A stretch of DNA of 64,000 nt from Kutzneria viridogrisea (GCA_014138725.1 JACJID010000002.1:124001-188000), one strand, 5' to 3'. Positions 41,270 through 49,856 are shown, counted from the first letter of the stretch. Notes: generated by a model not told the origin, from the letters alone. Made by a program: numbers and translations.

Positions 41270-42369
41270 GAACCATCAGATTAGGACTCACCACCCTGCT
41301 GGCCGCGACCGCGTGCGCCGGTCTGGGCGTGGCACCAGCGCTGGCCTCTCCCGAGCTGATCAGCGCCATGCAGCGCGACTTCGGCCTGACCGCGCAACAG
41401 GTGCAGGCACGAGTGGTGCAGGAGTCGGCGGCGGTCAGAACCGCGCCGCAGGCGGAGAAGGCCGCCGGGGACGCCTTCGCCGGGTCCTGGTACGACGCGG
41501 CCAGCGGCAAGCTGACCGTGGCGGTGACCGACACCGGCCGGACGGCGGCGGTCGAGGCCACCGGCGCGCGGGTCACGAAGGTGGCCAACAGCATGAGCAA
41601 GCTCAACGCCACCAAGGAGAAGCTGGACAAGGTGCGGGCGCCCGCCGGGGTCAGCAGCTGGCGGGTCGACCCGCGGCGCAACACCGTGGTGGTCACCACC
41701 AACAGCGAGGACAGCGCGGTGCGGCAGTTCCTCGCGACGGCGGAGCAGGCCGGACCAGTTGTCGTGGAGCAGAACCAGAACTCGCGGCCGCAGGTGTTCT
41801 CGGCGGGCACGGTCGGCGGGGACCCGTACTACATCAACGGCAACACGCGCTGCTCCATCGGGTTCTCCGTGCATGGCGGCTTCGTCAGCGCCGGGCACTG
41901 CGGCTCGCCGGGCAGCACGGTGGTCGGCTGGGACAACTCGTTCATGGGCCGCTTCGCCGGTTCCACCTTCCCCGGCAACGACTACTCCTTCATCCGCACC
42001 GAGAACGGCTGGTGGAACGCGCCGGTTGTGCTGGGCTGGGGCACGGTCAGCGACGCGCTGGTGCGCGGCTCCTGGGTGGCCCCGTCGGGCACCTCGGTGT
42101 GCCGTTCCGGCTCGACCACGCACTGGCACTGCGGCACGGTGCAGAACCAGAACGAGACGGTGAACTACTCGCAGGGCGCGGTGCACGGGCTGACCGGCAC
42201 CAGCGTGTGCGCCGAGCCGGGTGACTCCGGAGGCTCGTTCATCACCGGGGACCAGGCCCAGGGCGTGACCTCGGGTGGCTGGGGCAACTGCTCCTCCGGC
42301 GGGCAGACCTGGTTCCAGCCGGTGAACCCGATCCTGTCGGTCTACGGGCTGTCACTGGTCACCGCCTGA
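41266..42369 (+). CDS. Secreted streptogrisin/alpha-lytic-type serine protease (S1E) with propeptide
   Basis: This 367-aa preproenzyme has a signal at about 1-28, an alpha-lytic-type pro-region at about 30-175 (LISAMQRDFGLTAQQVQARV; KLTVAVTDTGR) and a mature S1 domain starting near SAGTVGGDPYYI. The catalytic triad is visible: His211 in VSAGHCG, Asp239 in GNDYSFIRT and Ser321 in EPGDSGGS. The disulphide cysteines (TRCS/GHCG, VCR/HCG, VCAE/NCS) fit streptogrisins. The GTG overlaps the glycosidase stop by 4 bp, with GAGGAGG upstream. A glycosidase-protease operon suggests joint attack on glycoprotein or plant material. Confidence 0.93.
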   Translation: MRTIRLGLTTLLAATACAGLGVAPALASPELISAMQRDFGLTAQQVQARVVQESAAVRTAPQAEKAAGDAFAGSWYDAASGKLTVAVTDTGRTAAVEATGARVTKVANSMSKLNATKEKLDKVRAPAGVSSWRVDPRRNTVVVTTNSEDSAVRQFLATAEQAGPVVVEQNQNSRPQVFSAGTVGGDPYYINGNTRCSIGFSVHGGFVSAGHCGSPGSTVVGWDNSFMGRFAGSTFPGNDYSFIRTENGWWNAPVVLGWGTVSDALVRGSWVAPSGTSVCRSGSTTHWHCGTVQNQNETVNYSQGAVHGLTGTSVCAEPGDSGGSFITGDQAQGVTSGGWGNCSSGGQTWFQPVNPILSVYGLSLVTA

Positions 42370-43257
42370 GGCCTCGGCAAGCCGTTCCAGCACAACGCGA
42401 ACGGCGGGGTGGGCCTCGGTCCTGGTGCGCAGCACCGCGCTGACCACCCGGCGGACCGGGCGGGCCATCGGCTTGAGCAGCACGCCCTCGGGCACCCTGC
42501 GGGCGGCCAGCGCGGGCACCAGTGCCACGCCCAGCCCGGCGTCCACCAGTCCCGCCATCACCCCGAAGTCGTCGCAGTACGCCTGCGGGCTCGGCACGAA
42601 CCCGGCCGACCCGCAGGCGCGCTGCGCCATCTCGTGGCAGGACGCGTCGGTCCTCGGCATGATCCACTTCCGGTCGGCCAGCTCGGCGAGCTCCACCTGC
42701 TCCCGCGCGGCCAGCGGGTCGTCGGTGGGCATCGCCACGTAGACCTGCTCGGTGAGCAGTTCGTGCACCTCGCAGGAGGGCGGCACGTCGCGCGGCATCA
42801 GGTCGTAGGCGTGCACCAGCGCGAGGTCGATCTCGCCCCGGCGCAACGCGGGCAGCGACTCCTCCGGCTCCATCTCGTGCACCACCACGTCCACGGCCTC
42901 GCCGTAGCTGGCGCGCAGCGAGCGCACCGCGGGCGGGACCAGGCGGGCCGCGGCCGTGACGAACGCGCCCACCCGCACCGATCCCGCGACTCGCGCGCGC
43001 AGCCCGGCCAGGTCGGCCTCGGCCGCCGCGAGCTGGTCGAGCACCAGCTGGGTGTGCGCGACGAGTACCTGCCCCGCCCTGGTCAGGGTGAGGCGGCGGC
43101 CCTCGCGCTCCACCAGGGTCACGCCAGCCTCGCGCTCCAGGGCCGCCAGCTGCTGGGACACCGCCGGGCTGGTCACGTGCAGGGCCTCGGCGGCGGCCGT
43201 GACGGTGCCGTGCACGGACAGCGCGTGCAGCAGGCGGAGGCGTCGTACATCCAACAC
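42352..43257 (-). CDS. LysR-family transcriptional regulator
   Basis: This 301-aa protein has an N-terminal LysR helix-turn-helix (VHGTVTAAAEALHVTSPAVS, QQLAALEREAG) and a periplasmic-binding-like effector domain (VRVGAFVTAAARLVPPAVRS; YVAMPTDDPLA; GLVDAGLGVALVPALAARRV). It is divergent from the dapA-like gene and probably controls it. The GTG at 43257 is taken; TTG 43254 is an alternative, and no ATG gives a sensible N-terminus. Its 3' end overlaps the convergent protease gene by 18 bp. Confidence 0.88.
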   Translation of the reverse strand: MLDVRRLRLLHALSVHGTVTAAAEALHVTSPAVSQQLAALEREAGVTLVEREGRRLTLTRAGQVLVAHTQLVLDQLAAAEADLAGLRARVAGSVRVGAFVTAAARLVPPAVRSLRASYGEAVDVVVHEMEPEESLPALRRGEIDLALVHAYDLMPRDVPPSCEVHELLTEQVYVAMPTDDPLAAREQVELAELADRKWIMPRTDASCHEMAQRACGSAGFVPSPQAYCDDFGVMAGLVDAGLGVALVPALAARRVPEGVLLKPMARPVRRVVSAVLRTRTEAHPAVRVVLERLAEASGGDQ

Positions 43258-43329
43258 GAAGTCCAGCTTAACCTTTAACTCAGAACATCTAACTGGATCT
43301 TTGCGATGCCTCCGGGCAGGCTCACCAGC
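43258..43329. promoter_or_regulatory. Divergent LysR/dapA-like promoter region
   Basis: This 72-bp AT-rich gap has TTAACCTTTAACTCAGAACA and CATCTAAC. LysR sites have a T-N11-A core, and several such spacings fit here, so no single site can be picked. It should carry both promoters. Confidence 0.5.
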
Positions 43330-44214
43330 ATGAGCCCGTTCGGTCGTGTCCTCGTCGCGATGATCACCCCGTTCGACCGCCACGGCGAGGTCGACCTGGA
43401 CGGCGTGCGCCTGCTCGCCGAGCACCTGGTGGACCGGGGCGGCTGCGACGGGCTGGTGGTCAACGGCACCACCGGCGAGGCGCCGACCACCAGCGACGCG
43501 GAGAAGGCCGCCGTGCTGCGGGCCACCGTCGAGGCCGTGGGCGACCGCGCGCAGGTGCTGGCCGGGGTCGGCACGAACTCCACCCGGCACACCGTGGAAC
43601 TGGCCCGCGCGGCGGAGTCGGCGGGGGCGCACGGACTGCTCGTGGTCACCCCGTACTACAGCAAGCCGACCCAGGAGGGGCTGCTGGCGCACTTCACGTC
43701 CACAGTGGACGCCACGGGGCTGCCCGCGCTGCTCTACGACATCCCCGGCCGCACCGCGACCGCGATCGAGACCGACACCCTGCTGCGGCTGGCCGAGCAC
43801 CCGCGCATCGTGGGCGTCAAGGACTGCAAGGTGGACCTGCTGGCCAGCTCACGGGTGATCGCGGAGAGCGGGCTGAGCTACTACAGCGGCAACGACGAGC
43901 TGATCCTGCCGCTGCGCGCGGTCGGCGGGGTCGGCGCGATCAGCACCGTGGGGCACGTGGTGGGCAACGAGATCCGCGCGATGCTGGACGCGTACGACAA
44001 GGGCGACAACGACGAGGCCCTGCGCAGGCACCAGGCGCTGCTGCCGGTGTTCAGCGCGATCATGACCAGGGAGCCGGGCGCGGTGGCGGTCAAGGCGGCG
44101 TTGGGCCTGCTCGGGCTGCCTGCCGGTCCGGTGCGCGGGCCGCTGGTACCGGCCACCGAGCCGCTGGTGGCCGAGATCCGCGCCGTGCTGGGCAACCTCG
44201 TTCCGGAGGAATAG
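43330..44214 (+). CDS. dapA: DapA-family aldolase (4-hydroxy-tetrahydrodipicolinate synthase-like)
   Basis: This 294-aa TIM-barrel lyase has all hallmark residues: NGTTGEAPT near the N-terminus, Tyr136 in YDIPGRT and the Schiff-base Lys164 in GVKDCK. It would condense pyruvate with aspartate semialdehyde in lysine/diaminopimelate synthesis. Here it is not next to dapB but to a divergent LysR regulator and an MFS transporter, so it may be a second copy or a related aldolase for another keto acid. ATG 43330 is chosen as the usual N-terminus; ATG 43306 would add eight residues. Neither has a strong ribosome site. Confidence 0.87.
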   Translation: MSPFGRVLVAMITPFDRHGEVDLDGVRLLAEHLVDRGGCDGLVVNGTTGEAPTTSDAEKAAVLRATVEAVGDRAQVLAGVGTNSTRHTVELARAAESAGAHGLLVVTPYYSKPTQEGLLAHFTSTVDATGLPALLYDIPGRTATAIETDTLLRLAEHPRIVGVKDCKVDLLASSRVIAESGLSYYSGNDELILPLRAVGGVGAISTVGHVVGNEIRAMLDAYDKGDNDEALRRHQALLPVFSAIMTREPGAVAVKAALGLLGLPAGPVRGPLVPATEPLVAEIRAVLGNLVPEE

Positions 44215-44277
44215 CGGGCGGGGCTTTCCTCCTGCGCGCGGAACCGGCTGGCGGCGGGCACGCGGATAGTCGGCCGC

Positions 44278-45630
44278 ATGGGAGCCGATCACGCTCGGGG
44301 CGGGATCGTCGTGGTGGCGATGACCACGGCGCTGACGGGGTACTCGTTGCTGGAGGGCATGGTCGTGCCCTCGATCCCGCTCATCCAGGCACGGTTGGGG
44401 CTGACCGCGCAGGCGGGCAGCCTGCTGCTGGTGGTGCTGCTCGTGTCGGCCTCGGTGGCCCTGCCGATCGTGGGCAAGCTGACCGAGGTGGCCGACCGCA
44501 GGCGAATCCTGTTGTGGGTGCTGGGGATCGCCTGCGCCGGTGCGGCCGTGTCCTCGGTGGCGAACTCGCTGCCGGTGATGCTGCTCGGGCAACTGTTGCA
44601 GGGCGCGGGCGCCGGGATGATCCCGCTGTGCTTCGCCGCGACCCGCGACCAGTTGCCCACCGAGCGGATCCCACTCGCGGTCGGCGTGATCACCGCGGTG
44701 AGCCTGGTGGCCACGACCTTCGGTCAGATGCTTGCCGGTCCGATCGTGGAAAGCCTGTCCTACCACGGGGTTTTCGGCCTGCCGCTGGTGCCGATGCTGG
44801 CCGGTCTGCTCGTGGTGTGGCGGATCATGCCCGGCTTCCCGCCAGGACGCACACCGTCCCGTGTGGACTGGCTTGGCGGCGCGCTGTTCCTGAGCGCGCT
44901 GCTGATCGCCGTGCTGGGCCTGGGGCTGGTGTCCTACCTCGCGCTGCTCGTGTTGCTGCCGCTGTGGATCCGCGTGGAGCTGCGTGCCGCGAACCCGCTC
45001 GTGGACATGCGCATGATGCGGCGGCGCGAGTTGTGGACCAGCTGTGTGGTGGCGCTGGCAGGAGGGTTCGGCGCGACGGGTGCGGTGCTCGCGCTGATCA
45101 ACATGGTGGCCCAGGACCCGGCCACCGGCATCGGGCTGGGCGCCACGGTGACCGAGGTCAGCCTGTACCTGCTGCCCGGCGCGGTGGGTTCGCTCGTGGC
45201 CAGTCCACTCGCCGGGCGGGTGATCCGCGCGACGGGGCACCGCCCGATCGTCGCGACCGGCTCGGCGGTGATGGGCTGCGGGTTCCTCGCGCTGGTGTTC
45301 CTGCACACCGCGCCCTGGCACGTGTACCTGGCCACCGGGCTGATCGGCACCGGCAGCGCCCTGGTGTCCACCGCGCTGTACGCCGGGGTCATGTCCTCGG
45401 TGGACGTCGGGCAGACCGGGGTGGCGACGAGCATGCTCACCATCTCGCGCATCGTCGGCGGCAGCATCGGCGGCACCGTGTGCACCGCACTGGCCTCGGC
45501 CGGGTCGTACGGGGAGTCCGGCTACGTGGCGGCGTTCGCGCTGGGCGGGCTGGCCAGCGGGCTCTCGCTGGCGATGTGCGCGCTGATCCCGGTCAGGGCG
45601 CGTGCAGGATCGGCACTCCCCGCTCGGTGA
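44278..45630 (+). CDS. MFS drug:H+ antiporter-type transporter
   Basis: This 450-aa polytopic membrane protein of the major facilitator superfamily has about 12 to 14 hydrophobic helices. The motif A-like loop GKLTEVADRRRILLWVLGI follows the second helix. GQLLQGAGAGMIPLCFAATR and a long central helix pair suggest the DHA2 (14-helix) group. A second motif-like sequence GRVIRATGHRPIVATGSAVM is in the C-terminal half. It probably exports a small molecule. It overlaps the convergent DeoR gene by 38 bp. Substrate is unknown; the distance of 63 bp from the dapA-like gene allows co-transcription. Confidence 0.87.
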   Translation: MGADHARGGIVVVAMTTALTGYSLLEGMVVPSIPLIQARLGLTAQAGSLLLVVLLVSASVALPIVGKLTEVADRRRILLWVLGIACAGAAVSSVANSLPVMLLGQLLQGAGAGMIPLCFAATRDQLPTERIPLAVGVITAVSLVATTFGQMLAGPIVESLSYHGVFGLPLVPMLAGLLVVWRIMPGFPPGRTPSRVDWLGGALFLSALLIAVLGLGLVSYLALLVLLPLWIRVELRAANPLVDMRMMRRRELWTSCVVALAGGFGATGAVLALINMVAQDPATGIGLGATVTEVSLYLLPGAVGSLVASPLAGRVIRATGHRPIVATGSAVMGCGFLALVFLHTAPWHVYLATGLIGTGSALVSTALYAGVMSSVDVGQTGVATSMLTISRIVGGSIGGTVCTALASAGSYGESGYVAAFALGGLASGLSLAMCALIPVRARAGSALPAR

Positions 45631-46351
45631 GCCGCCGCACCGTCGGGTCCTGCGGGCCCACGTCGGTGATGACCCCCGCCACCTCCGTCACCGGCAGCAC
45701 CGAGAACCGCGAGGCGGCACCGATCTTCTCCGCGCTGGCCAGTACGTAGGTGTCGGCCGCGTGCCTGGCCAGGGCGCGCTTCATCGCCGCCTCGTCGGCG
45801 TCCCCGGTGGTCAGCCCGGCCTCGGGGTGGACCCCCGTCACCCCCAGCAGGAACAGGTCGGCGTTCAGGCCCTGCGCCGCCTCCACGGCCGCCGCCCCGC
45901 AGGTCACCAGCGAGTGCTTGAACAGCCGCCCGCCGAGCAGGAACACCTCGATCCGAGGGTGGTCCACGAAGGCCACCGCCACGGTCGGGCTGTGCGTCAC
46001 GACCGTGGCCGGGTGGTCGATCGGCACCTGCCGTGCCACCGCGAGCGCGGTCGTGCCCCCGTCCAGGACCACCGTGCAGCCGGGTTCGATCAGCGCGGCG
46101 GCCCTGGCCGCGACCCGCTGCTTGGCCGGGACCTCGACCTCCGTGCGGGTCGCGTGGTCGGCGATGGCCGGGGACACCGGCAGTGCCCCGCCGTACACCC
46201 GCTGGCACAGGCCCGCCGCCGCCAGCTCGCGCAGGTCGCGGCGGATGCTGTCCTCGGACAGGCCCAGCTCGGCCGCCAGGTCCTTGGCGATGATCCGCCC
46301 ATCTTGACGCAATCTGTCAAGTAGCAGGTCTCGTCGCTGTGCCGCCAACAT
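45593..46351 (-). CDS. DeoR-family transcriptional regulator
   Basis: This 252-aa protein has an N-terminal DeoR winged helix (RRDLLLDRLRQDGRIIAKDL, AAELGLSEDSIRRDLRELAA). The DeoR sensor domain has VVLDGGTTALAVARQV and the late LLGVTGVHPEAGLTTGDADE segment. These repressors usually respond to phosphorylated sugars. The ATG has AAGGAGAA 7 nt upstream. It is divergent from the DUF4406 gene and overlaps the end of the MFS gene. No sugar operon is adjacent, so its target is not evident. Confidence 0.9.
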   Translation of the reverse strand: MLAAQRRDLLLDRLRQDGRIIAKDLAAELGLSEDSIRRDLRELAAAGLCQRVYGGALPVSPAIADHATRTEVEVPAKQRVAARAAALIEPGCTVVLDGGTTALAVARQVPIDHPATVVTHSPTVAVAFVDHPRIEVFLLGGRLFKHSLVTCGAAAVEAAQGLNADLFLLGVTGVHPEAGLTTGDADEAAMKRALARHAADTYVLASAEKIGAASRFSVLPVTEVAGVITDVGPQDPTVRRLTERGVPILHAP

Positions 46352-46401
46352 TCACGTTTCTCCTTGTTCTATCCGATTCATGCAGACTAACGTGCGGAAC
46401 C

Positions 46402-46776
46402 GTGAACAAACCAGAACTGATCCTGATCGCCGGTCCCTACCGCTCCGGCACCGGGGACGACCCGGAACTGTTGGCCCGCAACCTCGCCGCGCTGGAGGAG
46501 GCCGCCTGGCCGATCTTCCGCGCCGGGCACGTGCCGATGATCGGCGAGTGGGTGGCCCTGCCCGTGCTGCGCGGCGCGGGCGGCACCGGCCCGGCCGACC
46601 CGGTCGCGCGCGAGATCATGTACCCCACCGCCGAACGGCTGCTCCAGCACTGCACGGCGGTACTGCGCCTGCCCGGCGAGTCCACCGGCGCCGACCAGGA
46701 CGTGGCCATCGCCCGCGAGCGCGGCATCCCCGTCTACCACCGCGTCGAGGACATCCCCGGCTACCGCCCCGCCTGA
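46402..46776 (+). CDS. DUF4406 family protein (nucleoside deoxyribosyltransferase-like fold)
   Basis: This 124-aa cytoplasmic protein opens with LILIAGPYRSGTGDDPELLA, followed by NLAALEEAAWPIFRAGHVPM and a late RLPGESTGADQDVAIARERG. This pattern fits DUF4406, a family with a nucleoside 2-deoxyribosyltransferase-like fold that may act on nucleotides. The GTG at 46402 gives the family's normal start. It is divergent from the DeoR regulator, which may control it. Family B repeats start immediately at its stop codon. Confidence 0.8.
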   Translation: MNKPELILIAGPYRSGTGDDPELLARNLAALEEAAWPIFRAGHVPMIGEWVALPVLRGAGGTGPADPVAREIMYPTAERLLQHCTAVLRLPGESTGADQDVAIARERGIPVYHRVEDIPGYRPA

Positions 46777-46777
46777 G

Positions 46778-46857
46778 TCCCGCCCTCCGGAGCGCGAGTC
46801 CCGCTCAGCCGCACGCGAATCCCGCTCTGGCGCAGCCGATTCCCGCCGAGCGGGGGC
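46778..46857. repeat. Family B array after the DUF4406 gene (21-bp period)
   Basis: TCCCGC occurs at 46778, 46799, 46820 and 46841, always 21 bp apart, mostly within GCGAGTCCCGCTC or CGAATCCCGCTC. The first unit begins at the stop codon (TGAGTCCCGC). The array fills the whole gap to the convergent glyoxalase-like gene. Confidence 0.9.
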
Positions 46858-47535
46858 TCAGAAGTTGGCCGGACCCGCCGGGGGCCGCCGCAGCACGACC
46901 TCCTCGCCCTCAGCCGTGCGCACCGCCACCGCGTGCAGTCCCGGCTCTCCCGGCACCACGCGCAGCGGCAACCGGTCGAAGGTCTCCGCGCCGAGGTGCT
47001 TGCGCAGCACCGTCTCGTCCCCGCCGACCTCCAGCCAGGTGACGCCCTGGGCGGTGCGCCCGCCAGTGACCGCACCGCGCGCGGGATTGCTCGCCGGGTC
47101 CGCGCGGTAGTACCAGTTGGGCAGGCCGTGCCGCCAACTCTGGTCGATCCCCGGCGCGGAGGTGATCACTCGTCGGGTGCCGTCGGGCTGCACCCGGCCG
47201 GGTATCGAGCTGACCTGGCCGCCGAGCCGTTCGGCGACCTCCTGGAGTTCCTCCAGCGTGTCGGCGCGCAGGCACCAGAACATCCAGCGGTCCCGCCCGT
47301 CGCCGGTGGCCCGGCTGATCCACGCGCCGGCGCCCCGCGCGGCGCGGCCGGGGTCCGCCACGCCCTCGATCTCGGCGTACACCTCGCCACCGAGCGGCAC
47401 GATCCACACGCCGAGCCCGGCCTCGGGGAACACCCCGCCCTCGTAGACCCCGAGCCCGGTCTCCTCGCGGAACCGGCGCACCCCGTCGGCCAGGTCGGAC
47501 ACGCCCAGGCACATGTGGTCCAGGTGAAACACCAC
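46858..47535 (-). CDS. VOC/glyoxalase-like protein
   Basis: This 225-aa protein begins FHLDHMCLGVSDLADGVRRF, the first strand and helix of a vicinal-oxygen-chelate (glyoxalase-like) module. A second module-like segment includes WRHGLPNWYYRADPASNP and GVTWLEVGGDETVLRKHLGA. It resembles the glyoxalase-like domain of larger VOC proteins. One metal ligand (His) and a Glu (YAEIEG) can be proposed. Function is unknown. The GTG start at 47535 (or the GTG 3 bp later) has no strong ribosome site. Confidence 0.75.
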   Translation of the reverse strand: MVFHLDHMCLGVSDLADGVRRFREETGLGVYEGGVFPEAGLGVWIVPLGGEVYAEIEGVADPGRAARGAGAWISRATGDGRDRWMFWCLRADTLEELQEVAERLGGQVSSIPGRVQPDGTRRVITSAPGIDQSWRHGLPNWYYRADPASNPARGAVTGGRTAQGVTWLEVGGDETVLRKHLGAETFDRLPLRVVPGEPGLHAVAVRTAEGEEVVLRRPPAGPANF

Positions 47536-47552
47536 TCGGACGTTACCAGCGC

Positions 47553-48215
47553 TCAGTTCTCGGTGAGGAACCTCGCCGCGGCGGCCTGTCCCTTGGCCAC
47601 GGCCGAGTCGTGGCTCTCGATCGGCGAGGCGAGGGCACCGGTCAGCGCGATGTAGGTGACCCCGGAGTCGACCCCGCCGGTACGCGGGTTCGGGTCGATG
47701 CCCAGGGACTTCGCGGTGGCGTAGGAGGCCTCACCGATGGCCTTGGCCGGGCCGACGTCGCCGACCACGGCGTAGGTCAGCTTGTTGTCGTAGATGACGG
47801 CGACCACGGTGCCGCCCCGGATGCCGCTGTCGCGGTAGTTCCAGATCGAGCTGACACCGGGAACCACCACGTACGGCAGGGTTTCCGCCCTGAGCGCCTT
47901 GCCGTGCGAGTCGTTGAAGGCGGTCTCGGCCTGGAAGTCGGGGTCGGTGGAGCGGCTGCAGTGCGTGCTGGGCTGGCCGTCGCAGTCGATGTCCATGTCG
48001 GCCTTCCAGAACACACCGCCCTTCTTGCCACACACGGCGACGGTGGCCGATCCGGAGCTCTCGTCCTTGCGGTACTTGCCGTGTGAGACCTGGTTGCAGC
48101 CGGTGACCTTGGCCAGCAGCTGGGCAGCGGTGGGTGGTGCCGCGGCGGCGTGCGCGGTGCTCCCGCCCAGCACGCAGATCACGGCAGCGAACAGGACTGA
48201 CAGGCTGCGAGACAT
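47553..48215 (-). CDS. Secreted GH75 chitosanase, first copy
   Basis: This 220-aa exported protein has a signal peptide (LSVLFAAVICVLGGSTAHAA) and a glycoside hydrolase family 75 domain. Conserved blocks are VFWKADMDIDCDGQPST, TDPDFQAETAF, LPYVVVPGVSSIWNYRDSGI, VVAVIYDNKLTYAVVGDVGP and AIGEASYATAKSLGI. GH75 enzymes hydrolyse chitosan. The first blocks hold the acidic residues expected in the active site. The ATG at 48215 gives a normal signal peptide; an upstream in-frame start would add 15 polar residues. It is a tandem paralogue of the gene at 48312-49013, 96 bp away on the same strand. Confidence 0.88.
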   Translation of the reverse strand: MSRSLSVLFAAVICVLGGSTAHAAAAPPTAAQLLAKVTGCNQVSHGKYRKDESSGSATVAVCGKKGGVFWKADMDIDCDGQPSTHCSRSTDPDFQAETAFNDSHGKALRAETLPYVVVPGVSSIWNYRDSGIRGGTVVAVIYDNKLTYAVVGDVGPAKAIGEASYATAKSLGIDPNPRTGGVDSGVTYIALTGALASPIESHDSAVAKGQAAAARFLTEN

Positions 48216-48311
48216 GCCTCGACTATCTCGGCGCCGCACGGCCCCCGACAACCCGGTCACGCGTGCCCTTCGGGGACGGTCCTCGCCCGTCCCCGAAGGG
48301 CACGCGGCGGG

Positions 48312-49013
48312 TCAGTTGTTGCTGATGAACTTCTGCGCGGCCGCTTCCCCCTTCGACACGGCCGAGTCGTGGCTCTCGATCGGCGAGGCCACCGCACCCT
48401 CCAGCACGATGTAGGTGACCCCGGAGTCGGTGCCGCCGTTCTTCGGGTCCGGGTTGATGCCCAGGCTCACCGCGGTGGCGTAGGAGGCCTCACCGATGAT
48501 CTTGTTGGGGCCGGTGTCCCCGACCACGGCGTAGCTGACCTTGTTGTTGTAGATCACCGCGACGATCGTGCCGCCCTTGATGTTGCGGGTGCGGTAGTCC
48601 CAGATCGAACTGGGGCTGGGCACCACGACGTAGGGCAGCTTCGAGGCGATCAGCGGCTTGCCGTCGGACTGGTGGAACGCCGTGTCCGCCTGGAAGCAGC
48701 AGTCGGTCTTCTCGTTGCACTGCGTGGTGCGCTGGCCGTCGCAGTCGATGTCCATGTCGGCCTTCCAGAACACGGCGCCGTTCTTGCCGCACACCGGGAT
48801 CGTGGCCGAGGTCTCCTCATCGGTCTGGTACTTGCCCTTGGAGATCTGGGTGCAGTTGGTGACCTTGGCGAGCAGGTCGGCGGCACTGGGACCGGCGGTG
48901 ATCGCGGCGGGCGCCGAGGGTGCGGCCACCGCCGAGGCACCGAGCAGGGAACCACCGATGGCGCACAGCACGGACAGCACGACAGCCAGAGACAGGGATA
49001 GCTTGCGACGCAT
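48312..49013 (-). CDS. Secreted GH75 chitosanase, second copy
   Basis: This 233-aa paralogue of the preceding chitosanase has a signal peptide (LSLAVVLSVLCAIGGSLLGA) and then VFWKADMDIDCDGQRTTQC, LPYVVVPSPSSIWDYRTRNI and IIGEASYATAVSLGINPDP. It differs at one conserved block: TDCCFQADTAF replaces TDPDFQAETAF, adding two cysteines and changing Glu to Asp. This may alter activity or specificity. ATG 49013 has GAGGTGG 3 nt upstream; a TTG at 49028 is less likely. A palindrome lies 16-33 bp upstream. It is the first gene of the pair. Confidence 0.88.
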   Translation of the reverse strand: MRRKLSLSLAVVLSVLCAIGGSLLGASAVAAPSAPAAITAGPSAADLLAKVTNCTQISKGKYQTDEETSATIPVCGKNGAVFWKADMDIDCDGQRTTQCNEKTDCCFQADTAFHQSDGKPLIASKLPYVVVPSPSSIWDYRTRNIKGGTIVAVIYNNKVSYAVVGDTGPNKIIGEASYATAVSLGINPDPKNGGTDSGVTYIVLEGAVASPIESHDSAVSKGEAAAQKFISNN

Positions 49014-49028
49014 GTCCACCTCACTCAA

Positions 49029-49046
49029 TTAAGAAACTTTCCTTAC
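49029..49046. promoter_or_regulatory. Palindromic operator candidate upstream of the chitosanase pair
   Basis: TTAAGAAACTTTCCTTAC differs at two positions from the perfect palindrome GTTAGGAAACTTTCCTAAC. I recall AGGAAAGTTTCCT-type operators upstream of Streptomyces chitosanase genes, bound by the ROK repressor CsnR. The site is AT-rich and 16 bp from the ATG. Confidence 0.6.
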
Positions 49047-49107
49047 TGAGGCGGCGGAGCACCACTATCGACCCTGTGGTCGAGTGACGTCAAGAGAAGG
49101 GATGGTC

Positions 49108-49851
49108 ATGGCTGAACTGGACGGCGCGGTCGCCGTGGTGACCGGCGCGACGGGCACGGTCGGCGCGGGCATCGCGCGGGTGCTGGCCGCGCGGGGCGCG
49201 CGGGTCGTGGTGCACCACAGGGACAGCGCGGAGGCGGCCGAGGCGCTGGCGGCCGAGATCGGCGGCGTGGCGGCGATGGGCGACCTGCGTGAGCCCGGGC
49301 AGGTCGAGGGCGTGCTGCACGCGGCCGTCGAGGCGTTCGGACGGCTGGACGTGCTGGTGAACAACGCCGGGGTCCAGCCCGTGACGGCACTGCCCGAACT
49401 GACCCTGCCGCAGTGGCGGGAAGTGTTCGCGGGCAACGCGGACACGACGTTCCTGGCCAGCAGCGCCGCCGCGCGCCTCATGGGCCCACTGGGCGGCGGC
49501 TCGATCATCTCCATCGCGTCCATCGAGGGCACCAGCCCGGCCGTGGGCCACGCGCACTACGCGGCGTCCAAGGCGGCGGTGCTCGCGCACACCAAGGCCG
49601 CCGCGGTGGAGTACGGGCCGATGCGCATCCGGGTGAACGCCGTGTCCCCCGGGCTGATCGCGCGGCCGGGCATCGAGCAGCAGTGGCCCGAGGGCGTGGA
49701 CCGGTGGCGGCGCAGTGCCCCGCTGACCCGGCTGGGCAGCCCGCGGGACGTGGGCGAGGCGTGCGCCTTCCTCGCCTCACCCAGGGCGAGTTGGATCACC
49801 GGCCAGAACCTGGTGGTCGACGGCGGCGTCTCGGCGCGTGCGGCATGGTAG
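49108..49851 (+). CDS. SDR-family oxidoreductase
   Basis: This 247-aa classical short-chain dehydrogenase has the NAD(P)-binding TGATGTVGAG at residues about 12-21, NNAG in VLVNNAGVQPV, the catalytic Ser in SIISIASIEGTS and the catalytic Tyr/Lys in HYAASKAAV. The C-terminal ASWITGQNLVVDGGVSARA is typical of 3-oxoacyl-ACP-reductase-like SDRs. ATG 49108 is 6 nt after GAAGGG, the best-placed ribosome site. Substrate is not predictable. It is followed 5 bp later by a cupin gene. Confidence 0.9.
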   Translation: MAELDGAVAVVTGATGTVGAGIARVLAARGARVVVHHRDSAEAAEALAAEIGGVAAMGDLREPGQVEGVLHAAVEAFGRLDVLVNNAGVQPVTALPELTLPQWREVFAGNADTTFLASSAAARLMGPLGGGSIISIASIEGTSPAVGHAHYAASKAAVLAHTKAAAVEYGPMRIRVNAVSPGLIARPGIEQQWPEGVDRWRRSAPLTRLGSPRDVGEACAFLASPRASWITGQNLVVDGGVSARAAW

Positions 49852-49856
49852 GCCCC

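Noticed and set aside
42352-43800. 482-residue LysR reading with a long N-terminal extension
   Set aside because: The upstream part is antisense to the dapA-like gene; LysR proteins begin just before the helix-turn-helix, at 43257.
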